A stretch of 64,000 bases of DNA from Mansonella perstans (Eukaryota; Nematoda; Chromadorea; Rhabditida; Onchocercidae). Positions 37,001-47,410 of this stretch are shown here, piece by piece (within the stretch, counting starts at the first letter, position 1; every line of letters begins with the position of its first letter). Made by a program: the position numbers and the translations under genes. The notes below the pieces were generated by a model. That model was not told where the DNA came from. It did not search any database and saw nothing but the letters and a program-made list of their open reading frames with translations. The stretch is taken from the NCBI GenBank assembly GCA_037074765.1, contig JBAMDO010000008.1, positions 1 through 64,000 of the forward strand. The letters are read 5' to 3'.

Positions 37001-38374
37001 AAAAAAAAACATTCTCTGGCCTCTAGAAGTTTCAACATCTTTCGAGACATCAATCTAGAACCGAACTGAATAAACAAACAACCGTTAAATCAGTTTACTC
37101 GTTAATTACCCAGAAAAGACAAATTAATCTTGGACACCTTAATTCGAAATTTCCAAGACAGTGAAGCTTGAAATCTGATCTCTTTGTTCGATTAAAGTAC
37201 ATATAAACGGACGGTCATTTCAATAAAGACATCTACAATGTACGGTATGATACCTCACAATTCACCTTTCGACAAAATTTGTTCGCATATCGATCCATTT
37301 CCATGGTTCGTTGTTTCCACTGAGTACTCTTGTTCTGCAAGTTCATGGCCAGTTCATCGGTTAACGAGTCCACAAAACTGCGCAGACGATTTTCGATGGA
37401 TCGTTGCCGCATGCAAACACGTGTAAGACATGCACCAATATCTCGTGTAGTACCTGAAAATAGTGACCTCGAGTTTCTTCGAATTTAACCTTTTAATTTT
37501 CACTACTCATTTTGAAATTGTGTTAAAAAGCAATCGTTCAGTGCAGCAAGTTCCAAGATAACCAAAGTAATTATTCTAAACTAAACAGAAATTTGCGAGA
37601 AAATTTTAGCAAATATTTTCAGGAAAAATGCTCAGTTTATATTCAAAAGTTCGAAAACAGGAATTTTTTTCTTTAATGATTCAGATAAATGCAACAAATT
37701 TTCCGTGGAAAAAAAAGAAAGTCCCTTCATGAAAAACTTCATTTCCGCCACTGAAGTTTCACATCGATATAAATATTGCTAGAAAAAATAACACGCCAAT
37801 TCTGGTTTTAAATATGGTATCGAATTATAGAATAAAATATTGGAGATTAACATTTGTAGCAATAAAAGATAAAGGCACAGAGTGTTACATCGAAGCAGAA
37901 ACCAGTACAGCAAAATTACCTTTTAAATTATTGGCAATATCACCAACAGCTTGTATGGCATCAATGAAAGCATTCATACAAATCAACGTTGATTTCATTT
38001 GCGATGCAAGTTTGAGAGCTTTCTGAGCGACATTTTCCCAAGCCGGATATGTCAACTATAAAAAAAAAAAGAAGTAAAATGTCGAGTGATGTAGAAATAA
38101 TTCTTATCAGTGATTGACCCTTTCGTAACTTTAGTATCTGATGTTTATGCATAAAATCTTGAAACAACACTGCAGTTTGTGTTACGTATATTCATAATAA
38201 ATAAAATTTATAACTCATTCTTCGTATCTAGAAGGCAAATCTTTTGAATCCTACATCTTGTTCTCAATGAACATGTGAAAATATGAAAATGGAAGAATAA
38301 AACCATACCTTCATATCATGTACAACACTTTGATACATGGAAACCAATGCATTAAATTCGGTATCGCAATCCAT
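34078..38374 (-). CDS. I-BAR (IMD) domain protein, MTSS1/missing-in-metastasis type
   Basis: Nine minus-strand exons: 38374-38309, 38055-37920, 37453-37266, 36689-36564, 36207-35949, 35582-35359, 35045-34862, 34510-34373 and 34262-34078; 1506 bases, 501 residues, all in phase. Exons 1-5 form the inverse-BAR domain that binds acidic phospholipid membranes and actin and makes outward protrusions: FNALVSMYQSVVHDMK, TYPAWENVAQKALKLASQM, GTTRDIGACLTRVCMRQRS, then FFVTALLPVL and LLEENDHLRQVTDHL parallel MTSS1 closely. Exon 5 also keeps a Ser-rich GSDNSW motif just after the domain, as in MTSS1. The rest is Ser/Thr/Pro-rich, ending near KPPPPPERR. Two differences: about 30 residues of the central helical hairpin are missing between exons 3 and 4, and I see no C-terminal WH2 actin-binding motif. 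Confidence 0.88.
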
Positions 38375-38772
38375 CTTCTTGTTGCTTTTCCTTCATACAA
38401 TTCTGCAGTGGTGGTGACTGATGACCTGACCCGAAAATGAGGGAAGAAAAAATGAGCAAGAAAGAGCGGGAAAAGTATGGAAAGATGATGAGGAATGATG
38501 ATAAGGAATTTTTATGAAAGAATGCCCGAGAGAAATCAACAGCAATTCTGGTAACAAACTATACAATCATCTATACACATCCTCCCGTTTCTTCGATGGC
38601 ACCTGGAATGAAAAAACTGGATAGACATTTCAAAATTTTAATTTTAACCGCACTATGAAGAGAAATATGACAGTATGATAAAGGCCGCAAGCATAATGAG
38701 AGGTATTAGACTGTTCAACAAAACTGACATGAAATTAAAGAAGTATCGGCTATTAGCAAACTTTTCGTACCG

Positions 38773-38858
38773 GTGTGCGTGTGTGTGTGTGTGTATGTGT
38801 GTGTGTGTGTGTGTCTCTCTGTCTATTTGTGTTTGTGTGTGTATGTATATGTGTGCAG
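38773..38858. repeat. (TG)n microsatellite
   Basis: Imperfect TG run with interruptions tatg and a short ctctctgtc, about 400 bases upstream of the I-BAR start codon. Confidence 0.9.
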
Positions 38859-39644
38859 ATAAGATTTCCTTGAAATTAAAAAGTTTTTTTACAAAATTTT
38901 ATTTTCTTAAAAAAAAAAACTAGCAATGAATTCATTCAATTCAATGAAATATGACAAAGTTTTCATTCTGTTCCTCCGTGACAAATGATCTATAGTAGAA
39001 GCCCCACAAAAACTTTCTGTTTTATCCCGGTTATCGATCAAGCAAGAATATACAGACTATTTATCTTTACTTTACTCCATCTATCCATTTTCGATTCCGG
39101 ATACCGATTCCGGATTTCATCTACACATTATGACTTATATGAATACATACATTTCCTAGTAAACATATCTGCACAGTGAAATGAGATGCATTGCTATTGT
39201 TCAGTCTGAGATATCTCGAGATATTACTGATGTGATGCCAATTATAGCTGCTACAAATATAATTTTGGAAGAAAAGGAGAATTTATTGATTTGGAACTTT
39301 TAAATTTAATTACGACAAATTTAATGCAGCTATAATTGGTGACTAGAAATGAAAGAATGCGTAAAATATCATTACAATTAGCAATTTATGGAAATTCTAA
39401 ACATAGCCCTTTTACTATACAAATCAATAAAATTGTTCCACGGAACACTGAGGGAGGCAAACTAATGCAATTAAATAGTGCACAGATGGGCCAAAGATCA
39501 ATGGATAAAGGACAAAAATGTAAGCAATAAAATATTTAAACTTTAAAATTAAATGCCATTGAATCAAATTACACTGAGAGAAGAATTGTTAAAGTGCAAA
39601 AAGTGAATATAAATTTGATAGACCAAACAAATAATAAGACAATG

Positions 39645-39953
39645 AAAGTATTTCGATCTGAAAATCGATTGAATCTAACCTAAAATCATAATCCTGAGAG
39701 TATCTACCGCGGTCTTTCAATCTTTCATCAGGGTTACAACAATTTTGCTAAAAATAATTACTATATGATGAATTAATTATCTTTGTAATTTTAAAACTAA
39801 TACACATACAGTGAAAATATTTCGATCTGAAATATATTGATTGATTGAACTTAATCTAAAATCACCAATCCCAAGAATCTATCGCGGTATAATCTTTCAT
39901 ATAAGGATAACAATCTTGCTAAAAGTAACTGCTATATGATGAATTAATTACAC
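39645..39953. repeat. Diverged tandem pair with ~168-bp spacing
   Basis: Two segments share atttcgatctgaaa, taatc..aatctat.cgcgg, ttgctaaaa and ctatatgatgaattaatta in the same order, starting at about 39645 and 39813. Identity is roughly 75-80% by eye. Confidence 0.7.
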
Positions 39954-39964
39954 ACAGAGTGTGA

Positions 39965-40038
39965 GAAAATTGTTTAGCAAAGAGACTTCTTGGATATTAT
40001 TAAAATTGTTTAGCAAAGAGACTTCTTGGATATTATTT
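39965..40038. repeat. 36-bp tandem duplication
   Basis: The unit tgtttagcaaagagacttct and its continuation occurs at 39971 and 40007 with no visible mismatch over about 34 bases, so it is recent. Confidence 0.85.
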
Positions 40039-40407
40039 CACAGAATAAAAATAGTCAATTGTGAGAACTGCTGGGAGTGCAATGGGAAGAAAACGCAGCG
40101 GGGGATTGAGGAGTGTTCATGAGAAGAGGAAACAAGTAGTGGTCAGCAAGTAGCCACTTGGAAGAAAGCTGGACATCAGCAACACCTGCAGATCAAGAAG
40201 AATCTAACCAAGCGAACAAAATGAAGGCAAAGGAAATATAAAAATCTAAAATTGCTGCTGTTGCAGAAACTTCTCTTCCTCTAGGATATCAAATCTACAA
40301 TCAGCAAAATTGTGCTTACACCACTACTAACTTCAACGATGACGATGCCATCAGTAGTGCATGTCAACATGTGAGCGCACTTTTCACATTGATCTGTATA
40401 TGCAGAG

Positions 40408-40680
40408 ACACACACACACACATACACACACACATACACACACACACACACACATACACACACACACATACACACACACATATGCACACACGCATACACA
40501 CATACATACACACACAAATACACACACATACACACACATACACATACACACACATACACACACATACACATACACACACATACACACACATACACACATA
40601 CACACACACACATATACACACATACATGCACACATACACACACACATACATGCACACATACACACACACATACATACACA
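40408..40680. repeat. Long (CA)n microsatellite with TA interruptions
   Basis: About 270 bases of CACA with regularly placed ATA interruptions. ORFs reading through it in several frames on both strands are translations of the repeat and not genes. Confidence 0.95.
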
Positions 40681-41200
40681 TCTTCTCCATATAGTTAAAA
40701 GAGTTTTAAAAGCATATTGAATAGTTTTGCAAAGGGAGTTTTTAAGAAGGCAAAGTGTTACTGTCTCGGAGAATGAAGAATCTGTCCATAATTGATGATG
40801 TTAAGATTATTTGGGTTAGAGAGAGACAACAATGATATATATAGATTAATATGTGACCCCTACATGATCTGATTCAATTTTTAAACTGTCCTATCCTTTG
40901 TCCTTCAAAATGCCTTTGAATCATTGATCAAACAGTTGCCATTCTTTTGATCACTTCACTTCATTGTGTCATCAATTACTGTCATCAAAAAAGTATTACA
41001 TATACCATATAAGTGTCCTGTTTCTTTTTTAATTCAAAACATTTACTTATATTAATCGACAGATCACACTACACTACTATATGATGTAATCTGACATGTC
41101 AAATTATTATAGGAATAAATGAAATAATTATTTCGATAAATTTTCAGTAAAAATCGGTTCGCTTTTCTTTTAATACTTATTTCACTGATATTATTAATTT

Positions 41201-41270
41201 TGGTAGCTCAAACTTTGGTAGCTCGAACTTTGGTAGCTCAAAGTTTGGTAGCTCAAACTTTGGTAGCTCT
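41201..41270. repeat. 15-bp minisatellite
   Basis: Five units of tggtagctcaaactt start at 41201, 41216, 41231, 41246 and 41261, an exact 15-base period with one or two changes per unit. Confidence 0.9.
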
Positions 41271-41374
41271 TACTTCATATATTGTTCTATTACATCATAC
41301 GTTTATCCATATCCACTACTATCATCATTATCATTATCAATGAATATTCATTACCTGTGCTTGGCCTTTATCGA

Positions 41375-41401
41375 CATATATATATATATATATATATATA
41401 T
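41375..41401. repeat. (TA)n microsatellite
   Basis: An uninterrupted run of TA dinucleotides about 26 bases long. Confidence 0.95.
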
Positions 41402-41747
41402 TCGATTCTTTTAGTTGCCCCTATCGATGATAATCTTACTAAGCAATCCTCAACATATCTCTTTCCAAATGTGTTAAATGATTAATGTGATGACAAATGT
41501 CACTTTCAACTTGATGCCTAATTCAATCGAAACTTAATAAAAGTTTAGAATGATTAATTATTCTTGGGTCAAATGCATAATTATGTATTCATTTTGATTG
41601 CAAAGCATAGAGAACAAAATTCAAACGAACTTTTCTACCAAAATTTCATTCGTACATTTACCTGTTAAGGTCTAAATAGTTAATTAATTTTTTTCCTCTT
41701 ACGGATCTTATCAATGTAGCATTACTTTTATTTTAAGTGAAGTTAAC

Positions 41748-41795
41748 AGTGCAACAATGAAATATATTAGGACCATGTTAACTCATTGTTGCACT
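41748..41795. repeat. Perfect 13-bp hairpin
   Basis: AGTGCAACAATGA at 41748-41760 is the exact reverse complement of TCATTGTTGCACT at 41783-41795, with a 22-base loop. Flanking bases do not extend the stem. Its purpose is unknown. Confidence 0.75.
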
Positions 41796-42486
41796 TGGCT
41801 TGAAAATTTTTTGTGCCAAACTTGGCCTAACTAATACTATCAAGTTATTCCCTCAGCGCAAACAGAAAAGAAATTTCATTCTTTTGAAATACTCAGCAAG
41901 AAAGTTAAGAAGTTAAACTAACTTTAACAACTAAAAATAATTTAAACCAATGACCGGATGCTTACTTACTTACATTAGCTTCAAGTATACGTTAAGAACA
42001 TCTAAAGCAGGCTTAGTTTTTACCTAGACTTGGAAATACGATCGGTTTTACTGGATCTCTACAAACAGAGTAACTCTCAATGCATCATTACCTATACTTG
42101 TCAACCACTATACAAAATTGAAGGAAATAATTAATAACCCTCATAATTCCTTCATTACTTTTATTACCATAATCAATGACATCCAATGATATGGCCATCG
42201 CATATCATAAATACCAGTATTTGTTCAGTTATTATTACTTGTACCACCTTTCATTTAGCTTTTATCTTCACCGACAAATGAAAGGGAAATTTTGGAATTT
42301 TTGGAATATTATTCATTTTCAAGCAACTGCAGAAATAAAAAGTTTTCACTAAATTTTATAGAATATAAAATTTGATTGAAATGCATGTGAAAGGAAACGA
42401 ATTGAAAGTATAATTGCTTCCTAATTGTCAATCAAATCGGTGGCGCTGTTTGGAAATGAAAAGAAACGAAACAATAATGAAAAAGA

Positions 42487-42520
42487 CGGGATAGGACGGG
42501 GCAAGACGTGGCGGGGCGGG
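42487..42520 (+). other. G-rich block, possible G-quadruplex
   Basis: Four runs of three or more G (GGG, GGGG, GGGG, GGG) occur within 34 bases of otherwise AT-rich DNA, with loops of about 7, 11 and 1 bases. The middle loop is long for a stable quadruplex. Confidence 0.45.
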
Positions 42521-45044
42521 AATGATAATCAATGAAGGATGGAATTCTTCACATTTGCCATTTATAGTGAACACTTGTAATTTTGAAATTTCAATTGAAT
42601 TTTATGCATCTTGAGAGAAACTGGATTTGCAAATTTTAATTTAAATTTTGAAACACTTAATGATCTTAGAATTTCATAAGAAAGTGTAAAGTGGACTTTC
42701 ATTTGCAATTTTTCTTTTGCAAATCCAATTCTATATGTGGAGTGTGTAAATCCCTCTATGGTGTGTGAAATACGGAGCAATTGCAATTAGGCATTTTTGA
42801 CCCTGAAATAATTTGCTCACTTACTAAGCCTAAGCCTAGCAAAGTCTCATTCATCTTCCCATCATTGCGAAAACATACTCATTTAGCAGAAAAATTTGTA
42901 GCAAAGCCAGAAAATAGCCAGCATTTGTTGGCTGAATACAGCTGTCAATGAGCCATTATTAACGGCTTAGATAGAATGCCCGAAGACCTCACACATATCT
43001 AAATGAGGTGAAATGTTGAGATAAACTTTGCTCCCCCATATATTATTTCATTTCAGAAAAAGATTTTTTGTCTGTCCTTAATCCCAGGCCTCTTTTTTTG
43101 CTCTCTTATCCTCTTATCGTCCGCTACGTGCTTATATGCTTATAGTAAATGCTTATAAGCATTTACTGAGTTACCTTGATTGTATTCTAATTAAAAAATG
43201 AATTGCAAAACGAAGTTTGAAGTGTATCATCCGGTTGAATCGGATTTAAAACTGAAACTCATAAGCTATATCAAAAACTGTATCGATAATCAGATGAAAT
43301 TTGAAATTTTGAAATTTAATAAAAGATTAGAAAATAATTGAAATGAGTTTAAATAATTAACTACCAATTAACACTTCCAACAGTTTCCTGTAAATTAGAG
43401 ACTATGGAAGGTTGAAAAATTTTGCACACATTTTGTGAGAAAATTTTAATTTATTACCCATGTAATCTGTCAAAACTTTTCCTACGACTAATTTTAAATG
43501 TCAACTTTTTCAATCACCGTACAAGAAGCTCTTATTAAACTTTACAAGATGATTCATATTGAATAATGGCAAAGTGAATACAACTTAAATGCTTATATTT
43601 TGACGTGTTGGGATAAATTACAATGACGCAATCTGTCGAATATTATTTTTACTGGATGGATGGCCAAATGGGACAAGGACAAATTTGGAGTGAAATTTGG
43701 CCAACACAATTGAGAAATTGATGTTATTATGCAAAATGAAGATTTTTTTTACTTACAATTTCTATGTGACATCTATGTGACAAAATTGTGGATGAACTTT
43801 ATTGGTAGAAAACTTTTCGGCTGGAAGAAATGTAGAGACAAACAGATTATAAAAAAGTAAAATTTTTCAGTTAGTCGGGAAAACTTTTTTGGGATTCTTA
43901 ATGTTGCAAATATTGATTGATTTTCGATGATGCTTTTTGACATGTCATTAATTTTTCGCCGCTTCTTTCGAAAATGACAACTGAATGTCACTAATATTTT
44001 ACACATCAAATTTCAACAAATCGCTGCGAAAATGATTGGCTATTGTGTTTCGAGATGGATTTGATGGCATTGCAATTAGTAGAAAAATTACCATTGAAAA
44101 TATTACATCTAAATGAATACATATTTCGATTTTATTTTTTAAAAATTAAAATAGTTTAAAATAATTTTAAAATATTTAAAAATACTTTAAAAAAGTAAAT
44201 AATTGAATTTTTGTGAAAAAGTCAATGATTGGAATTTGAAGTTGAGCTGAAATTACTCTCGTCTTGCATGTTCGTGAATTTAATTTACCGCAAAAAGTAG
44301 AATTTAATTTCCAATGTGGAACTATTTGACTTTTTCCTAATTTGGTAAAGCTATATTGGTTTTTTTTTGCTTCATGACTCAAAGTGTTTTTTTTTTTTTT
44401 GTTAAAATTAAAATTCCAATTACCAGAAATATTATTTGTCTAGGAAATACATTTGATTGATATTAATAGTGCAGTCCTGAAGAGATTGTTGTTACGGCTA
44501 CGTAATATAAAAATACCGATCAGTGCGATTGGTGACATGCATGAGTGGAATATACAAACATACACATACATACGCATACATACATACTACAGATACACAC
44601 ACATGCATACTTTAATTAAAAACTGAAAGCAAGACAAAAATGAGTTTTCGTTTTGAAAATCGTCGCATCTGTCAATTTAAACTTTGAGCTATCATCCCCA
44701 TTTATCAATTTAAACTTTAAACTTCATATCAAAGAGCACTTGATAAAAACAGAATGAGCACTTTCATCGAGACATTCGCTCTCTCTTTTTCTTGAAATCT
44801 GAATTGAATTTCTAAAATGCCCATTATACTACTACTAAATGACATCGTTATTATAATGAAGTAGAAAGAATGTATAAAACAATAGACTACTGCATCAACA
44901 TTTTGCTATTTTTATTTTTCATTCAATTTGATTTGAAAGGAATGAAATGATTTGATTGTGTAAAAAATTCACTTAGGGAAAAATTACTTGCAAAATATTT
45001 GCATCAAACAATTATTTTGAAAAAAAATTGTAGGATAATTGGAA

Positions 45045-45300
45045 AAGTATAGTAATCTTAATTTAATGAGTGAGCACAGTAATCGCAATTTGATTATAGT
45101 GGTTAAAGAACCACGGTTTAACGAGCGAGCGCAATACAGTAACACCTTGGATTGTGAATACTGTACTCGCCTATCAAACTATGATTACTGTACCCATCCT
45201 TCAAACTATGGATACTGTAATTACTTGTCGAACTATGATTAAAATAATCAATTTGATGGGTGGGTACGATAACCATAGTTTGATAAGTGTAACCATAGCT
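45045..45300. repeat. Fold-back element with inverted and direct sub-repeats
   Basis: Left arm 45171-45207 (ctatcaaactatgattactg and on) pairs with the reverse complement of 45252-45287, about 85% match, with a loop near 45 bases. Further related aactatg.atactgta pieces lie at 45150-45240, and a small perfect hairpin gtggttaaagaaccac occurs at 45099-45114. The size and AT-rich fold-back form resemble a degenerate MITE, but no terminal signature or target-site duplication was identified. Confidence 0.6.
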
Positions 45301-45902
45301 TAAAGCATTACTGTTTGTTGTCAGATATTTTAAGTATTAACTGAAAAAAAAAATAGAAAAATCACTGATAAATTTCCCTGACAAATTTGTTAGTTCTGAG
45401 CATTAAATTTTTATACCTTCCTAGTTTGAGTGTTTGCCAGATAATAATTATATAAATAAAAAATAATTGATAAGCAGTGTTTATAATCGATCTGAAGATA
45501 AGAAAACAGGACTGAAAAATTAATTTAAGAATTTTATCAGCTGTATAATTAGAGTTTTAGAGACCGTAATTACCTACCGTAATTTTTTCCGTCTCAACAT
45601 TCGAATAATTATTGAACGGAACAATAATTTCAGAGGGCATGTGATTGTGCATTTCATTTGTTGTTTCCATAGCGATGATTGACTTTGATATATTAGAATA
45701 GGCCATAGCCTTAAGCTATCATTTACTCAGATATGACTAGTAGTTTCTTTCGAGCTTTTAAATTGGTCCAGAAAATTTTGTCTTCATTTTCCCTCTCAAA
45801 AATTTATTTCAATTTTAAATAAATTCAATCAGCACACATATAATGTTGAACTGCTCTAAGAAATTTTAATTTCAGATATTTTGACAAATTACAAGACGGA
45901 CA

Positions 45903-46915
45903 ATGAGTAATTTGATCCAACATCATGATAGATTGTACCAATTCATCAAGCATAAAGAAAGGGTATGAAAAATTCAATAAAAATTCGCATTTGGTGAAAT
46001 TAAAATTTAGATTCTAATTCGTCTTGCATAGTTACATAAATTTCATACGCTATAATTTACTGCTCTTTTTCGATTTCTTCGAGATTACATTTCCCATTTT
46101 CTTCTCAGTTCTGTTGTAATCGTTTTCAACAAATGAATTGCCTTTCTTTTTTGCTATTCAATTTTCATTTCTTTTTTAACGATGCAATATAATTCCAATT
46201 ATTCAGTTTAGTTCAGTTCATCGGTTTAGGTTTGTTGTAATTTTCATTTATTTTTTAAGGTACTAAATGCAAAGGCTGTCATTGAAAGCAGACCTCGATG
46301 CAAATCAGTGCCAAGATATCCAACAGTATCATTACAAAAGGTCATTTTGTTATACAGTTCTTTTCTTTCTTTTTTTTGAAATAATAAGAAAATTTTAGAC
46401 AGTGAATAATTTGAATCTCTTTGATATTGTGGAAATCTTGAATTTCAATTTTTTCTATGATCAACTGAGAAATCGACATTAAGCATTGCTTTTAATACTT
46501 TCAGAATCTTTTTTGCATATTCGCTTAACAATTGTTAATCAAAGAAATTTCCCTTCCTCCTACCTGAGATTTCCTATTGCTACTCCTTTCTATATCTTAC
46601 CAAATTTCACTATTCAAATTTTATCAAACTTCAATTCTTTCATACTTTTCGATAATACTTTGTCCTTCGAACTACAAATTTCTCGTCTCATACTAAACTC
46701 TTTCAAAAAAATGGGAGAATTATTTACATTTAATTTCACAATTTCTAACTATGTTCCAATCTTGGTAAGTTTTCATTGAAATGACCATTTACAATTAGCA
46801 GTACAAAGTCTAATCATTTTTGCAGATTGAGGAAGAAAGAAGAATTCAGAAGGAAAATGAGCGCCTATTGAAGTCATTGCTGAAAATTTCAGAGCGAAAA
46901 CCAAAGTACTCATAA
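45903..46915 (+). CDS. Small CFAP97/Hemingway-domain protein
   Basis: Three exons (45903-45962, 46260-46340, 46826-46915) join in phase 0 to encode 76 residues. The product follows the CFAP97/KIAA1430 (Hemingway) domain order: a first helix HHDRLYQFIKHKERV, then NAKAVIESRPR (family: a basic residue, Asn/Ser-AKP-(I/V)-D-S), PRYPTVSLQK, and a final charged helix IEEERRIQKENERLLKSLL that matches the family's EEER---I-R-N--LL-KM pattern. In animals with motile cilia this family is tied to axoneme and sperm-tail building. Length matches the short CFAP97D members. The exons fall outside usual ORF size limits, so the gene is easy to miss. It converges on the ICA1 gene, about 500 bases away. Confidence 0.75.
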
Positions 46916-47410
46916 TCTGATATTTCCAATTCTTATCTTTATAATAAATGTTTTTCTCGCCTTTGAAATGTAAATTCCAAGCAAAAAAAAATGTCCCTTT
47001 CAACATAAACACACACATACATATACACATACATTTGTCATTTAATTTCTGAATATTCCCAATGCAAATATATCAAACATTTGAGACAAGTGAGATGGAA
47101 AGTTCCTTATGCGATATGTTCAATATCGTAAACCTCAATGATATTTTTACATTCTTCAATTTTCTATTTTCCAATGAATGAGAAAAATTCCATCTAAGAA
47201 ATTGGTATTCATACGTATAAAAAAGAAGGAAAAAAGATGACAAATTAAAGATGAATTCATTTGATTTAAATATCTTTAATTCTTCAGCATCATATACATA
47301 TATGAAAAAAGTTGAGAAATGTTTGAGTTTATTTCTAGAAATAAAACAAAACATTCAAGATTTTGCAAGAAAAATGAGAAATTGTACAATCATCCGAGTC
47401 AAAACCTCGG
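46916..47410. other. Convergent spacer between CFAP97-like and ICA1 genes
   Basis: Shared 3' flanks containing a short ACAC/ATAC run near 47010. A polyadenylation-type aataaa lies near 46942 on the plus strand. Nothing else was seen. Confidence 0.4.

Larger units (their letters stand above)
38375..45902. other. Repeat-rich intergenic region
   Basis: No gene family was recognised over 7.5 kb. It holds TG/CA and TA microsatellites, a diverged 168-bp tandem pair, a 36-bp tandem pair, a 15-bp minisatellite, a perfect hairpin, a G-rich block and a fold-back element, each listed separately. The left end must contain the promoter or 5' exons of the I-BAR gene. Confidence 0.5.

Noticed and set aside
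40281..40720. Several overlapping ORFs of about 100 codons on both strands.
   Set aside because: They translate the CA/TG microsatellite into Cys-Val or His-Thr runs and have no gene context.
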